The notes below the pieces were generated by a model. The model saw only the letters and a program-made list of their open reading frames with translations, was not told where the DNA came from and searched no databases. From Cytobacillus firmus (GTDB taxonomy: Bacteria; Bacillota; Bacilli; Bacillales; Cytobacillaceae): a stretch of 64,000 nucleotides of DNA. Of the stretch, positions 17,202 to 26,749 are shown piece by piece. The translations under genes and the position numbers were made by a program. The DNA is taken from contig NZ_CP086235.1 in the NCBI RefSeq assembly GCF_023612095.1, positions 1,137,001 through 1,201,000 of the forward strand, read 5' to 3'. How positions within the stretch are numbered: position 1 is the first letter of the stretch; the number at the start of each line of letters is the position of its first letter.

Positions 17202-20069
17202 ATGGCAAAGAAAATACTGCTTAGTTTACTAACCGCTCTTATTATATGCTCCCTATCTATTCAACCTTCAATGGCATCTAAATTGAATGATGCCAAGTTA
17301 AACTTCACCGTGCAGCCTTCCCAGAATATAATCGTTAAACCAGCCGGCAAGCCGGCAGCAGCCAATCTGGATTTCAGAGTAAAGCAGAGCGGAACTGCGT
17401 CTGATAGTAATAGAGAACCAATGGATGTTGTCTTTATTATGGATATTTCCGGTTCAATGAATGATGCCGGTAAACTTGACAGCGCTAAAGCCGCAATGAA
17501 AAATGCTCTCGACCATTTTTTAGAGACTGCAAATTCCAAAGACCGATACTATTTAATCCCCTTCAATAAAAAAATCAGCGAGCAAGAGGGATTCTTTTAC
17601 CCAACTGGAAATGCACTAAATGATCTTGGAATGATAAAAGAAAAAGTCAGGACTCTGTCAGCAATCAATGGAACAAATTATAAGGATCCGATAAAAAAAG
17701 CGGAAGAGCTTTTAAAAGGCGGGAATACGAATAATAATATTATCTTCCTGACTGATGGTGTGCCTACATATTCTGAGAATAAAGAAATAAGAACTTTTAA
17801 TAAAAAATCCTGTTTTTTAATATTTTGCGACACAAATAAAGTAACAGAAGAGGTAACTTATATCGAAGAACTTCTAACGAAAGGCTATACAAAAAATGGG
17901 ACTTTTTATCCTTATATCCCTTATCAATACTTGGCCGATGAATATTTTCTAGATAATAATAATCGGAGTTATACTCTGAAAGATAATAGTGAAAACTATG
18001 CATCGACTCAAACCTCTATTAGAAAAGCTATTATTGATGAAGTAAAAAAACTTACTGTTAGTAATATAAAGCTATATTCGATCGGATTTGGCAGTGATAA
18101 AGATATCGATATGAACTTCCTAAACGAGATGTCCAACTATACTGGAGAAACAGCCATTCAGGCAGGCACAGGAAATATTGGGGATATACTCGAACGAATT
18201 TCAAGCAGTGTCCTGAAACCTTCAATTACTGCAGAGATACAAATTGACTTAAATCCTTTTAATGGAAAGGTTACTTTGGCAGAAGGCTCGAATGCCATCC
18301 AAACTGAAAATAACATTATAACCAAACAGGTCAATTTCAAATATGATATTGGCAAAGAAACAATAAGCGAACTGGATTTCAGTATTCCACTAAATTTTGC
18401 GCAAGAGGGAAAGTATCTTTTTAATGATAATATAAAGTTAAAATACAAGGATTTGAATAATAAAGAACAAGTATTAGTCCATCCTGAACTGCAGATTGAA
18501 GTGAAAGATGATGCACCTGCATCATTTAAAGGAACCATGCTGCTGGAAAAAGTGCAAAATGATTTACGTGACTTAGTCAAGGAAATGAATTCAAATACAA
18601 AATCAAACCATTTTAATATTAAATATAATTTGGAGCCAACAGGTATTCCAGATAGCAGAGTGGAAGGCAGCCTCAGGAATGTGGTGATTAAACAGCCGCT
18701 TCCAGATGGGATTCTCATTGCGGACTCTTCTGTTAATGAAGAGATGATTAATGGACAAAGGCATGCAGTTCTTATTCTGGCAAATAGGCAAACCAGCTAT
18801 AAAAATGGTGCTTTCACACCGGATCTTCTTTCTGCAAAAATAGCTTTAAAAGCAGATAGAGCCTACTATGGATTAACAATGCCGCGTGCACAAGTGTTTT
18901 ATACTGACAGCAGATTCCCGGACAAGCCTCAATCAACCAGCATAGCTGCTTCCAGCCAAGTAATTGATGCAAAGGTGAGATTAATTGGTTTTAACAACAT
19001 TGCTTATGATGGAGATGCGTCAGGCATCATCTCAAAAATTGATTTAAATAATAACGGTAAAAAACTGACGCAGACGGAGTTTCCGAATAATTATGGTCTG
19101 AAGAATAAACCTGTAAAGAACTTATATTTTCTTACAGAAACTCAAGTATCAGGCCTTAAAGTTGAATATAGCGATGATAGTATTGCAATGCTATATTTTG
19201 AACCGGATTTTGAGATGAAAGGCCAGGTTACAGGAAAGGTCCTGTCCCATAGGGATGTTGTATTCGAACCGATTTCTTTCAACTTAAGTAAACTGGTTGC
19301 AGGTAAAGATGTAGGTTATTACTACGAAGTTGAGAAAGACGGGGAGAAAGAAGAATGGAGGTCTTTTTCCGCTAATGACAGTGTGCTTTTAGATGCTCCA
19401 GGAACTTATATAATTAAGGTTAAAGCAACTGGAGGATTCGCGTTTGGAAATGAAATCTCAAAGACAATTACAGTTAATAAAAGAATTGAAAGCATATCAG
19501 TAGCTCCAGATCCAATTGAAGTGGATGTCGAAAAGTCAATATCTTTTAGCGTGGAAATTTCACCAGCTGATGCATCCAATAAAGAACTCGAGGTGCTCAT
19601 TGAAGATACCTCTATAGCTGCATTAACCGATGGTTATTCAATTTTTGGGAAATCTGCGGGTGAAACGTATTTAACTGTCAGAACAAAGGACGGCTCCAAC
19701 ATTGAAAAGAAAATAAAAGTGATTGTCACCGATCCTTACATTGCTTTAGAAGAAATAAAGTTTAATAAAGGTGTATATAAGATTGCCAGTGGAGAGAGTA
19801 TCGCGTTAGAAGGAATACTGATATTCAATCCTTTTAATGCCACTGATCAGGAAATTGTTGAATTACTCTCTGAGATGCCTGATAAAGTCCAAGCAGTTCA
19901 AAAGGGTTCTGATTGGTACATTGAGGGTGTGGAAATAGGATACTCCAGGGTAACTGCAGCTGCTGAAAAACAAAAAGACGGAAAGCAGCCGAAAGCTTCA
20001 GCTCTATTTGAAGTAGTGAATAAGGATGAACAAACTGATGATGGTCCTTCTGGAGAGGGTAAATGGTAA
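17202..20069 (+). CDS. Secreted von Willebrand factor A domain protein with Ig-like C-terminal domain, pilus-associated
   Basis: The product is 955 residues. A Sec signal peptide (KKILLSLLTALIICSLSI, cleavage near PSMASK) is followed by a vWA domain at about residues 75-330. It has a metal-site motif DISGSMND (Asp at about 81), and FLTDGVPTYS supplies a later metal ligand. Beta-rich sequence and a bacterial Ig-like (BIG2-type) domain follow at about 765-850. There is no LPXTG motif and no C-terminal membrane anchor, so it is released or held by partners. It converges with three minor pilin genes. By analogy with PilY1-type vWA proteins it may be a pilus-tip adhesin; that role is inference. 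It is unlike a pilin, having no class III leader. ATG 17202 follows AAGGAGGGA. Confidence 0.82.
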   Translation: MAKKILLSLLTALIICSLSIQPSMASKLNDAKLNFTVQPSQNIIVKPAGKPAAANLDFRVKQSGTASDSNREPMDVVFIMDISGSMNDAGKLDSAKAAMKNALDHFLETANSKDRYYLIPFNKKISEQEGFFYPTGNALNDLGMIKEKVRTLSAINGTNYKDPIKKAEELLKGGNTNNNIIFLTDGVPTYSENKEIRTFNKKSCFLIFCDTNKVTEEVTYIEELLTKGYTKNGTFYPYIPYQYLADEYFLDNNNRSYTLKDNSENYASTQTSIRKAIIDEVKKLTVSNIKLYSIGFGSDKDIDMNFLNEMSNYTGETAIQAGTGNIGDILERISSSVLKPSITAEIQIDLNPFNGKVTLAEGSNAIQTENNIITKQVNFKYDIGKETISELDFSIPLNFAQEGKYLFNDNIKLKYKDLNNKEQVLVHPELQIEVKDDAPASFKGTMLLEKVQNDLRDLVKEMNSNTKSNHFNIKYNLEPTGIPDSRVEGSLRNVVIKQPLPDGILIADSSVNEEMINGQRHAVLILANRQTSYKNGAFTPDLLSAKIALKADRAYYGLTMPRAQVFYTDSRFPDKPQSTSIAASSQVIDAKVRLIGFNNIAYDGDASGIISKIDLNNNGKKLTQTEFPNNYGLKNKPVKNLYFLTETQVSGLKVEYSDDSIAMLYFEPDFEMKGQVTGKVLSHRDVVFEPISFNLSKLVAGKDVGYYYEVEKDGEKEEWRSFSANDSVLLDAPGTYIIKVKATGGFAFGNEISKTITVNKRIESISVAPDPIEVDVEKSISFSVEISPADASNKELEVLIEDTSIAALTDGYSIFGKSAGETYLTVRTKDGSNIEKKIKVIVTDPYIALEEIKFNKGVYKIASGESIALEGILIFNPFNATDQEIVELLSEMPDKVQAVQKGSDWYIEGVEIGYSRVTAAAEKQKDGKQPKASALFEVVNKDEQTDDGPSGEGKW

Positions 20070-20070
20070 A

Positions 20071-20097
20071 AGAAAAAGGTGCTCAGCACCTTTTTCT
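20071..20097. terminator. Bidirectional terminator between vWA and minor pilin genes
   Basis: AGAAAAAGGTGCT and AGCACCTTTTTCT form a near-perfect palindrome with U-rich runs on both strands. It serves two converging transcription units. Confidence 0.9.
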
Positions 20098-22091
20098 CAT
20101 TCTATTAATAGTTCATCAGAAAATATTTGAAGATGTTGTACAATTGGAAGGGTATCTATTCGCTGCAGAAGTACATTTTGATCGTAGTTCACGATAAAAC
20201 GGGAATACTTATCCAGCTGTGAAGATTTCGATGGAAGATTTTCGATGGAGTCTGTTTCACCGCGAATAGCGTTAATTATCAGCTTTTCTTTGGCAAAAAT
20301 GCCTCCATTGATATAAAACAGCGAACCTACCCCATATAATTCTGCCTCTTTTTCTGTATAGAAAAATCCTTTTAAAGGTTTTATTCTTTCATCTTCAGGG
20401 ATATATGGCATTCCCTCTTCATCATCAGGATCGAAATTGCCGAATTCATTTATGCGTGTGAGCAGCAAATTATCTTTAGCCATCAGAACAAGCTGTTTTG
20501 TGTTGTTTTCCGATCCTAAAACATTTACATTCGATATATTTGCACGCTTGCCTGCGTACACAACAGAATCAAAGATTACCTGATCATTTTCTGAAGGCTC
20601 TCCGGTTTCATCCCCATTTATTGTAAAAGATTCGTTGGAGATTATGGTTCCTGTCATTTCAATCGAAGTATTTAGAGCATTAATAGCTGTGTTTTTGCCT
20701 GACAATATATCACCGTTGACCTTAATGCCTTTACTGGAAAGTGCGCCACTATTATGAACATAGGATTCTATAATTATATCCTTTGCCGAAATAATATTTT
20801 CATTGACCTCAAGCTTGCCATTAAAATTGACAAGGTGAGTTCTCCCGGTTACTAATATATCTTCATTTATTGTTAAATCTTCAAAATTCACGAGATAAAG
20901 GTCACCATCAACAATCAGTTTTTCATTCAACTCAAGAGAAGTATCCTCTGCCATGATCACCACATCCCCCTGAATAAGACCGTTTAGCAGGGAAGCATCT
21001 TCTAGTGTGTTTATAAGGTAACTTTTAAAATCATCTTCATTATTATTGCCTATTTCCTGCAAAATCTCTGGAAGCCCGGCTTGCTTTTTTACTTGTTCCG
21101 CAATCACAGTATTTATAGCGAAAGAAGAAAGAATTCCGGATTTTATTTCTTCAGAAAAAGTACTGCCATTTCCGGTTCTGAAGGCAGGAATCCCATTCGA
21201 TGATAGGAATTCATTGGCTGCTTCATTCATCGTTCTTTCAAAATCGATATTAATAAATTGGCTGTCATGCTTAAGCTCTGGTACATGGTCTTTATAAAAA
21301 TTCTTTTCTTCTAGCAACGGAAGAAGGTTCGCAGTTGAACTATATAAATCCCCATTAATTGAGGACATATTCGTATCCTGTTTCTTCTTGGTTCCATCAC
21401 GCAAATCATATTCAGCATCATCGTTTAATGTTAATCGGTTAGCATACACATTCCCGGAAAAGTTTGCTGAACCATTTAAAAATAGACCGGAGCCATTATC
21501 ATCAGAAAAAGAGCCGGCAGCATATTTCAAAAAACTAGGAAGGGGAGACAGGATGAGCCTCTTCCTGAGAGTCCGTGTAATCTTACCTTCTGTTTCGACA
21601 GGATTTTTAGTAACTATAATGATGTCTAATACTCTTGTGAAATCATTTTCCAGTTCAATATTAAATGTATCATAATCAGATATGTCATCCATGCAAGGTG
21701 CGGAAGAATCGATAAAGCTTGCACTGCTTCCTGACAGGTCAATAATATTCAAACAGCTTATATTTTCCTTTGTCCTATAAGGAGCGATTAAATCATCTTT
21801 CAGCTTATTCTTCAGGTCTATATCAAAGTTACTCCGTACATAAAGTTTTCCTTCAGTGTTCTTTCTCCGGTAATCTTCAAGAGGAAGGTTCGGCAGTATT
21901 CCTGCCAATTCGGAGGTCATTTGATCGATTAGCTTTACAGAATCATATGTTATGGAAATATCACGTTCCCTCGTTTCCGTTCTTTTGGCCCCTCCCAGAG
22001 AAGCTGCCAGAATACTCATTCCCAAAACAGTAAATATAAGCGACATTAATAAAACAGTAATAAGGGTATTGCCCCGCTCATTTTTCAGCAA
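20097..22091 (-). CDS. Large minor-pilin-like protein (PilX/GspK-like N-terminus, repetitive body)
   Basis: The product is 664 residues. The N-terminus (NERGNTLITVLLMSLIFTVLG) has a prepilin-type basic head, a Gly at the likely cleavage point and a long hydrophobic helix. Residue +5 of the mature form is Thr rather than Glu, as in tip-located GspK/PilX proteins. The centre (about residues 380-520) has regularly spaced short hydrophobic strands such as VDGDLYLVNFEDLTINEDILV and LEVNENIISAKDIIIES, suggesting a beta-solenoid. It is the last of three minus-strand prepilin genes. Its size is far above usual minor pilins. The role as a tip pilin is inferred. Confidence 0.75.
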   Translation of the reverse strand: MLKNERGNTLITVLLMSLIFTVLGMSILAASLGGAKRTETRERDISITYDSVKLIDQMTSELAGILPNLPLEDYRRKNTEGKLYVRSNFDIDLKNKLKDDLIAPYRTKENISCLNIIDLSGSSASFIDSSAPCMDDISDYDTFNIELENDFTRVLDIIIVTKNPVETEGKITRTLRKRLILSPLPSFLKYAAGSFSDDNGSGLFLNGSANFSGNVYANRLTLNDDAEYDLRDGTKKKQDTNMSSINGDLYSSTANLLPLLEEKNFYKDHVPELKHDSQFINIDFERTMNEAANEFLSSNGIPAFRTGNGSTFSEEIKSGILSSFAINTVIAEQVKKQAGLPEILQEIGNNNEDDFKSYLINTLEDASLLNGLIQGDVVIMAEDTSLELNEKLIVDGDLYLVNFEDLTINEDILVTGRTHLVNFNGKLEVNENIISAKDIIIESYVHNSGALSSKGIKVNGDILSGKNTAINALNTSIEMTGTIISNESFTINGDETGEPSENDQVIFDSVVYAGKRANISNVNVLGSENNTKQLVLMAKDNLLLTRINEFGNFDPDDEEGMPYIPEDERIKPLKGFFYTEKEAELYGVGSLFYINGGIFAKEKLIINAIRGETDSIENLPSKSSQLDKYSRFIVNYDQNVLLQRIDTLPIVQHLQIFSDELLIE

Positions 22092-22102
22092 ATGATCACC
22101 TC

Positions 22103-22681
22103 TTAAAATCCAAACTTACTATTAAGCTCTAATTTTTCTTCAAGCCTTTCATGATCGAGCTTTAGCATTAAATCAATCATCCCCTGTGTACATTCTTCCT
22201 CATTTTTATTAGTAGACTCAGAACAAGAGATTTCTAATGCGGATTCGCTGAAATCAGCTGCAGAAGTAATCTCTGCGCTATCAATTGAGATTGATTTCCG
22301 GCTGCTGTCATTTTCAGAATCAGTTATTTCAATCCTGATTACCTGCTCATCTTCATTCGCAGTGTTTTGATTTATGGTATAAAAAGTCTGCTGTTCTTTC
22401 TCTTGTTTAGTTAAAGATGTACTTGATGAATTTACCAGCTCAATGCAATTTTTTTCGCCGCATTCTCTGACATAGTCAAAAGGAAAAGAATAAAATGTGT
22501 TCATGATCATTGTTGCTGTATAATCGGCATCATCCCTAAGCTGCCCTTCAATGCCTATCTTATTGTATAGCTTGTACCCAGAAGTAAATACTCCATAAAT
22601 AATCGGAAGGATAATGCTGCTTATAACCAAAACGGCAAGCAATTCATAAAGAGTGGCACCGCGCTCATCGAAGATCTTCAC
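22103..22681 (-). CDS. Minor prepilin, PilW/GspJ-like
   Basis: The product is 192 residues from GTG 22681. It has a class III leader: FDERG, then ATLYELLAVLVISSIILPII, with Glu at position +5 after the predicted G/A cleavage. The body is hydrophilic with several cysteines (CGEKNC, SCSES, EECTQ). It overlaps the 3' end of the PilV-like gene by 17 bases once that gene's frame is restored, and ends 12 bases before the large pilin-like gene, so the three form one operon. The peptidase encoded at 31207 is the likely processing enzyme. Confidence 0.83.
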   Translation of the reverse strand: MKIFDERGATLYELLAVLVISSIILPIIYGVFTSGYKLYNKIGIEGQLRDDADYTATMIMNTFYSFPFDYVRECGEKNCIELVNSSSTSLTKQEKEQQTFYTINQNTANEDEQVIRIEITDSENDSSRKSISIDSAEITSAADFSESALEISCSESTNKNEEECTQGMIDLMLKLDHERLEEKLELNSKFGF

Positions 22682-23176
22682 TTTTTATTTCTCCTTCTAT
22701 ATCTGTAGATTCTTCATTTCCGTTGATCTCCCAGGTCACTGTCGCTTCCAGAGGCACAAAAAGGAAGAGTGTTCCTCTTTGGCGGGATTTGTATTCTCAA
22801 CTTCGGTTTTTGGTAAATTAATAGTTACATTGTACTCAATATTATTAACTATAATTGGACTGCAGGTTTGTTCAGGAGTTTCCCCATTCCAAAATATTTT
22901 ATAAGCACGATCACAAATCAGAAGATTAAGGTAAGCATCTTCATCATTTCTAAACTCTTCTCTTACGTCTATAAAATTTTCTTTCTCAATATGCATTAAA
23001 GCATTTCTTGCAACATTGACAGCTGCCGTTTTCTTTTCATTCATATTAGTATAAGTGTAAGCCTGAGAAAAAAACTTCATGGTTCCCATTAAAACTATCC
23101 CTAATATTGTTAGTGAAACAAGTACTTCCACAAGAGTTAAGCCTTTTGAACTAGTAAGCAATTTTTTAAATTTCAT
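22665..23176 (-). CDS. Minor prepilin, PilV/GspI-like, frameshifted
   Basis: The class III leader reads KFKKLLTSSKG, then LTLVEVLVSLTILGIVLMG, with Glu at +5. The uncorrected frame stops at 22736 after HSSFLCLWKRQ. One added base in the plus-strand A run 22758-22762 gives a continuing FFVPLEATVTWEINGNEES tail. 'VTWxxxG' is a typical C-terminal element of PilV-like proteins, and the stop then falls at 22665-22667. The restored length is 170 residues. Ribosome site GAAGGAG precedes ATG 23176. It is the first gene of the minus-strand prepilin operon. Confidence 0.82.
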
Positions 23177-23208
23177 AGCCCACTCCTTCTTTCAAAATAC
23201 CTATTTGT

Positions 23209-23214
23209 ATTATA
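23209..23214 (-). promoter_or_regulatory. Candidate -10 element for the minor pilin operon
   Basis: Read on the minus strand this is a perfect TATAAT, 33 bases upstream of the PilV-like start. No good -35 match is seen. The divergent 23308 gene starts 94 bases away on the other strand. Confidence 0.4.
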
Positions 23215-23307
23215 CAATATTTAATAGCAAGATTTGTATTTATAGGTCGAATTATGCATTTTTTGAAAAGTTTATCTGTTAAGTCTTAAAAAGAAAGGAG
23301 AGATGGA

Positions 23308-24588
23308 ATGGTCACCCTTGGTTTTGCATTGGCATCTTTAGTTTTCATTATTCCTGCTGTTTATTTCATTCCTTCGGGCTTAACTAAAAAAGGAAAAATG
23401 TATGTCATTGTGGTTTCCATTTTGCTGGGCATGTTTGGGCTGACAGCAAAAGAATTGTTTTCTGAATGGCAGGCAGCACTTATTCTTTTGCTGCTTTTAT
23501 TGACAGGTACCTATCTGGCCAATAATAAAATCACAGGATTATTTCATACAGGTGAAGAAACAGGTGCTTTTTCTACAGTCATAATGGAAACAGGAATTGG
23601 GAATGAGAATTTGAATAAAAAAAATGCATCTGACCAGGAGGTTGATAAACCAGCTTTGCCTATACTGGTTCAGCAGGAATCAGAAGAAGGTCCTGCGGAA
23701 TTAGACTTAATAGATTTTAGCAGCGAAGAGGATACGAATAGTCATATTGACTTAGTTATAGAAAGTATTATTGCAGATCCTTCAGAAGAAGAAAGTAATC
23801 ACGATGATCTAAATTTGGATGAAATTGAAATTATGCTGTTAGAAGGAGCAAATGAGGATCATGCTCCGCAAATAGATGAAAAAGATACAGAGGAAGACAC
23901 ATTGGATTCAGCCATGCCGGAGATCGATTATCTGGCAGAACTGGAAGATATGATGAATGAAGAAATGGGAAGTTCTGTTCATTCTGTTGTGGTAATTTAT
24001 GGAACAGAAGATCTGGCTGTTCAAGATGAGATAAAGGTTTCCGATAATGTACTTGAAGAATACTTTGAAAGTCTTAATCCGATGGACGATTCAGATGATT
24101 CCAGATCTGTAAATCCGGCTGGAGTGCATGAATTCGATTCGGAGGATTCAGGTGAATATGACTCTTCCTTATATATTGATGAAGCAGCGTCTGCTGCTGA
24201 AACCGAAATCGGAATAGACGATGAACATAAGCGGGAAACGGCATTGGAAGAGAAAGCGCAGGCTGCTGATCAGGAAAACAGAGCAGGATTCCAGAATCAG
24301 ATGTTCCAGCTGATTGCACCACAGCTTGAGCTGGCCCGGAATAACCTGGATAAAGATAATTACGAAATGTTAGTGATTGGCTGCCTTAATCCTAATATGC
24401 AGCCATCTGATTATTACACATTTGCGAGATTACTATTTGATCACTATATCATTCATAAAGAGTTTGATAAATTATTGGAATTTACCGAAGGTCTTGAAGC
24501 CAGATTTTCTGCTTATCCTGTCCTTGTTGAGGAAATCAGATTTATCCAGAAGTCCTATGCTGCAGCCAAGATAAAAAACTATAAATAA
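23308..24588 (+). CDS. Membrane protein with long acidic domain, pilus locus, unknown function
   Basis: The product is 426 residues. Three hydrophobic helices occupy about residues 3-21, 30-47 and 56-75. A very acidic, probably disordered linker rich in Asp/Glu/Ser follows (about 85-320), then a short helical domain (MFQLIAPQLELARNNLDKDNYEMLV onward, near 330-426) resembling a helical-repeat module. I do not recognise a family. It heads the plus-strand gene series leading into pilB, 12 bases before the PRC-barrel gene, so a pilus-related cytoplasmic scaffold role is a guess. ATG 23308 follows GAAAGGAGAG. Confidence 0.7.
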   Translation: MVTLGFALASLVFIIPAVYFIPSGLTKKGKMYVIVVSILLGMFGLTAKELFSEWQAALILLLLLLTGTYLANNKITGLFHTGEETGAFSTVIMETGIGNENLNKKNASDQEVDKPALPILVQQESEEGPAELDLIDFSSEEDTNSHIDLVIESIIADPSEEESNHDDLNLDEIEIMLLEGANEDHAPQIDEKDTEEDTLDSAMPEIDYLAELEDMMNEEMGSSVHSVVVIYGTEDLAVQDEIKVSDNVLEEYFESLNPMDDSDDSRSVNPAGVHEFDSEDSGEYDSSLYIDEAASAAETEIGIDDEHKRETALEEKAQAADQENRAGFQNQMFQLIAPQLELARNNLDKDNYEMLVIGCLNPNMQPSDYYTFARLLFDHYIIHKEFDKLLEFTEGLEARFSAYPVLVEEIRFIQKSYAAAKIKNYK

Positions 24589-24600
24589 GGTGATGTTAAG

Positions 24601-25335
24601 ATGAAAAAAAGCACAGAAATTACAGGTCTGCCTATTATCTCTATTCAGGAAGGCCAGGAAATTGGGACAGTGAAAACATTAGTCATAAATCCTGAAAAAG
24701 GTTCAATCGATTTCTTAACAATCGAGCACGAAGATTGGCAAGTCAGTGTAAAGGCCATTCCATTCAAAAAAATTATTGGTATTGGAGAATACGCGGTAAC
24801 TGTAGAAAGTGACCGTGCGGTAATTGATTTAAATGAAATCCCAATTGCAAATCAGCTGGTAAACAAAAAGATTCGTATTACCCAAACTAAGGTGATGACA
24901 CGAAAAGGCCAATTATTGGGGGAAACAGCGGAGTTTTACACAGATGAAGATACAGGAAATATACTGGGTGTTGAAATTCAGCTTTCAGATGATTCCGCAG
25001 TATTAGCTGCTGAAGAAATCTTAACATACGGTAAGGATATTCTTATTGTAAAAGAAGACGCATCTGAAAGATTTCTAAACAGTGTATCATTGCTGGACCC
25101 TGTAATGAGCAATGAAGCTCTTCCAAGTGAAGGCGAAAACATGGATCAGCTCCAATCATTGAAAAACAAACAAATGGAATTATTAGTAGGCAAAGAATTA
25201 GAAGCAGATATCTATGACTTAAATGGAAATATACTATTTCCGTCCGGCCGGGTTTTATCCGAGCAGGATGTACAAAAGGCACAAGAAGCAGGCCCTAATG
25301 TGTTTGTAAACCTGTCAATGAATGTGAACGCATAA
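24601..25335 (+). CDS. PRC-barrel domain protein
   Basis: The product is 244 residues with no signal or membrane segment. Residues 1-75 (TEITGLPIISIQEGQEIGTVKTLVINPEKGSI) and about 88-160 (NKKIRITQTKVMTRKGQLLGETAEFY) are two PRC-barrel-like units, as in the YrrD-type proteins of Bacillus. The C-terminal segment (LVGKELEADIYDLNGNILFPSGRVLSE) forms a third short beta unit. PRC barrels bind RNA or protein partners. A role in pilus assembly or regulation is suggested only by position between two envelope genes. AAGGTGATG precedes ATG 24601. Confidence 0.75.
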   Translation: MKKSTEITGLPIISIQEGQEIGTVKTLVINPEKGSIDFLTIEHEDWQVSVKAIPFKKIIGIGEYAVTVESDRAVIDLNEIPIANQLVNKKIRITQTKVMTRKGQLLGETAEFYTDEDTGNILGVEIQLSDDSAVLAAEEILTYGKDILIVKEDASERFLNSVSLLDPVMSNEALPSEGENMDQLQSLKNKQMELLVGKELEADIYDLNGNILFPSGRVLSEQDVQKAQEAGPNVFVNLSMNVNA

Positions 25336-25354
25336 TTGAAGGAGGAAGCTCAAT

Positions 25355-26728
25355 GTGAGGAATCCTCAGATTATTAAGCTGTTTTTGATTACGGCACTCT
25401 GTACCTCGTTTATATTTAGCTTTTCATATTTTGGAACTGCAGCATACGGAAAGATTTTTTCTGATCAAAGCGAATTTGATTCCGGAACTTTTATCGGAAA
25501 CGAAGATGTAACAGGTATGGACAAGTCCCGGGCGTTATCCTATATATCTGAAAAACAGGCCCAATGGGTTAATGAAACGGCTTTGTCAATGCAATTTCAG
25601 GAAGTAACAAAAGAAGTCAAGGACATCCCGTCTTTTTATCAATTTGATGTAGAACAAAGTATCTCTCTGGCATTGTCAGGCAAAAAAAATCAGCTTATCG
25701 CAAAAATAGATGAAGAAAAGCTTAATGCTATTCTGTTAGAAATACTCCCGGAGTTTTTTGCAGAGGGCCTCGACCGCGAGACACTTATAGCTGACCTTCT
25801 GATGTATGCGTCCCTGCTTGAAAGCGGCAATCATACGATAAAACTGCAAAACTATTTACCCGGAGACCTTATTGAGGATGAGGTGATTGCTGAATCATCA
25901 ACTAAAATCTCCGGAAAAGAAAGTGTTATCAATATGTGGGCTGGCAATGAGGCCAGCATCGAAGTTGCTCCGCATTCGCAGATTTCTTTTCTTGATCTGG
26001 CTGAAGAAAGAGGAGGTCTGCAGTTTGAGGCAGACGAAATGAGCATCATCTCATCTGCTCTATACAAAGCTCTTCTGAACACTAACTTTATGATTACAGA
26101 AAGGCATATTGGAAGGCTGCTTCCGGGGTATATTGAACCGGGTTTTGAGGCCAGAGTGGACTCTGAGAAACAAATGGATTTCATTTTTACTAATCCAAAT
26201 GATCATAAGTATGTGATTAATTTTCAGCAGCTTGATAAGCTTTTGTATGTTTCTGTTAAGGGGCCGAAGACGATTTACACGTATCAGCCTTCTCTTAAAG
26301 ATAAGCAGACTTTTAAGCCGAAAACGATTATTCAAATAGATGCCAAGCTGCCATTTGGACAAAAACGAATCGGAGCTGAAGGCAAAGAGGGCATCCTGAT
26401 AAATGTATTTCGCGATCAGTTGGACGGGGCTGGAAAAATAATAAGCACCGAGAAAATTGCGGAAGACTTCTATCCACCAGTACATGAGGTTCTCATATAC
26501 AGTCTGGCTATTAAAAAAGATAAGGCGGACGCTGATCCGGCGGAAATTGAGCCTGAAAACAGTGTAAGCATTGAGGATGAGAAATCAGAATCGGATGATG
26601 AAAAATCGTCAGCTGAACAGAAACCTGACAATAAGCAAAATGAAACAGACAGCAATAAAAAAACCGGTAAGAATGCAAATGAAAATGATGAAGATCTTTG
26701 GGGACTGGATAATGAAGCCGTCAAATAA
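25355..26728 (+). CDS. VanW-like / peptidoglycan-binding extracytoplasmic protein
   Basis: The product is 457 residues from GTG 25355, with GGAGGAAG upstream. An N-terminal signal-anchor (IKLFLITALCTSFIFSFSYFG) is followed by a YoaR-type putative peptidoglycan-binding unit (GTFIGNEDVTGMDKSRALSYI onward) and a VanW-like domain around residues 225-320 (LYKALLNTNFMITERHIGRL and PGFEARVD). The C-terminal 80 residues are acidic, Ser/Asn/Lys-rich and low complexity. It may help the pilus pass or anchor in the thick wall. That is inference from location just before pilB. Confidence 0.72.
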   Translation: MRNPQIIKLFLITALCTSFIFSFSYFGTAAYGKIFSDQSEFDSGTFIGNEDVTGMDKSRALSYISEKQAQWVNETALSMQFQEVTKEVKDIPSFYQFDVEQSISLALSGKKNQLIAKIDEEKLNAILLEILPEFFAEGLDRETLIADLLMYASLLESGNHTIKLQNYLPGDLIEDEVIAESSTKISGKESVINMWAGNEASIEVAPHSQISFLDLAEERGGLQFEADEMSIISSALYKALLNTNFMITERHIGRLLPGYIEPGFEARVDSEKQMDFIFTNPNDHKYVINFQQLDKLLYVSVKGPKTIYTYQPSLKDKQTFKPKTIIQIDAKLPFGQKRIGAEGKEGILINVFRDQLDGAGKIISTEKIAEDFYPPVHEVLIYSLAIKKDKADADPAEIEPENSVSIEDEKSESDDEKSSAEQKPDNKQNETDSNKKTGKNANENDEDLWGLDNEAVK

Positions 26729-26749
26729 AAAGGTAAGGCAGTGGTGGGT

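Noticed and set aside
17202..20069. Sortase-anchored surface adhesin
   Set aside because: A signal peptide is present, but there is no LPXTG-type motif, no C-terminal hydrophobic segment and no basic tail.
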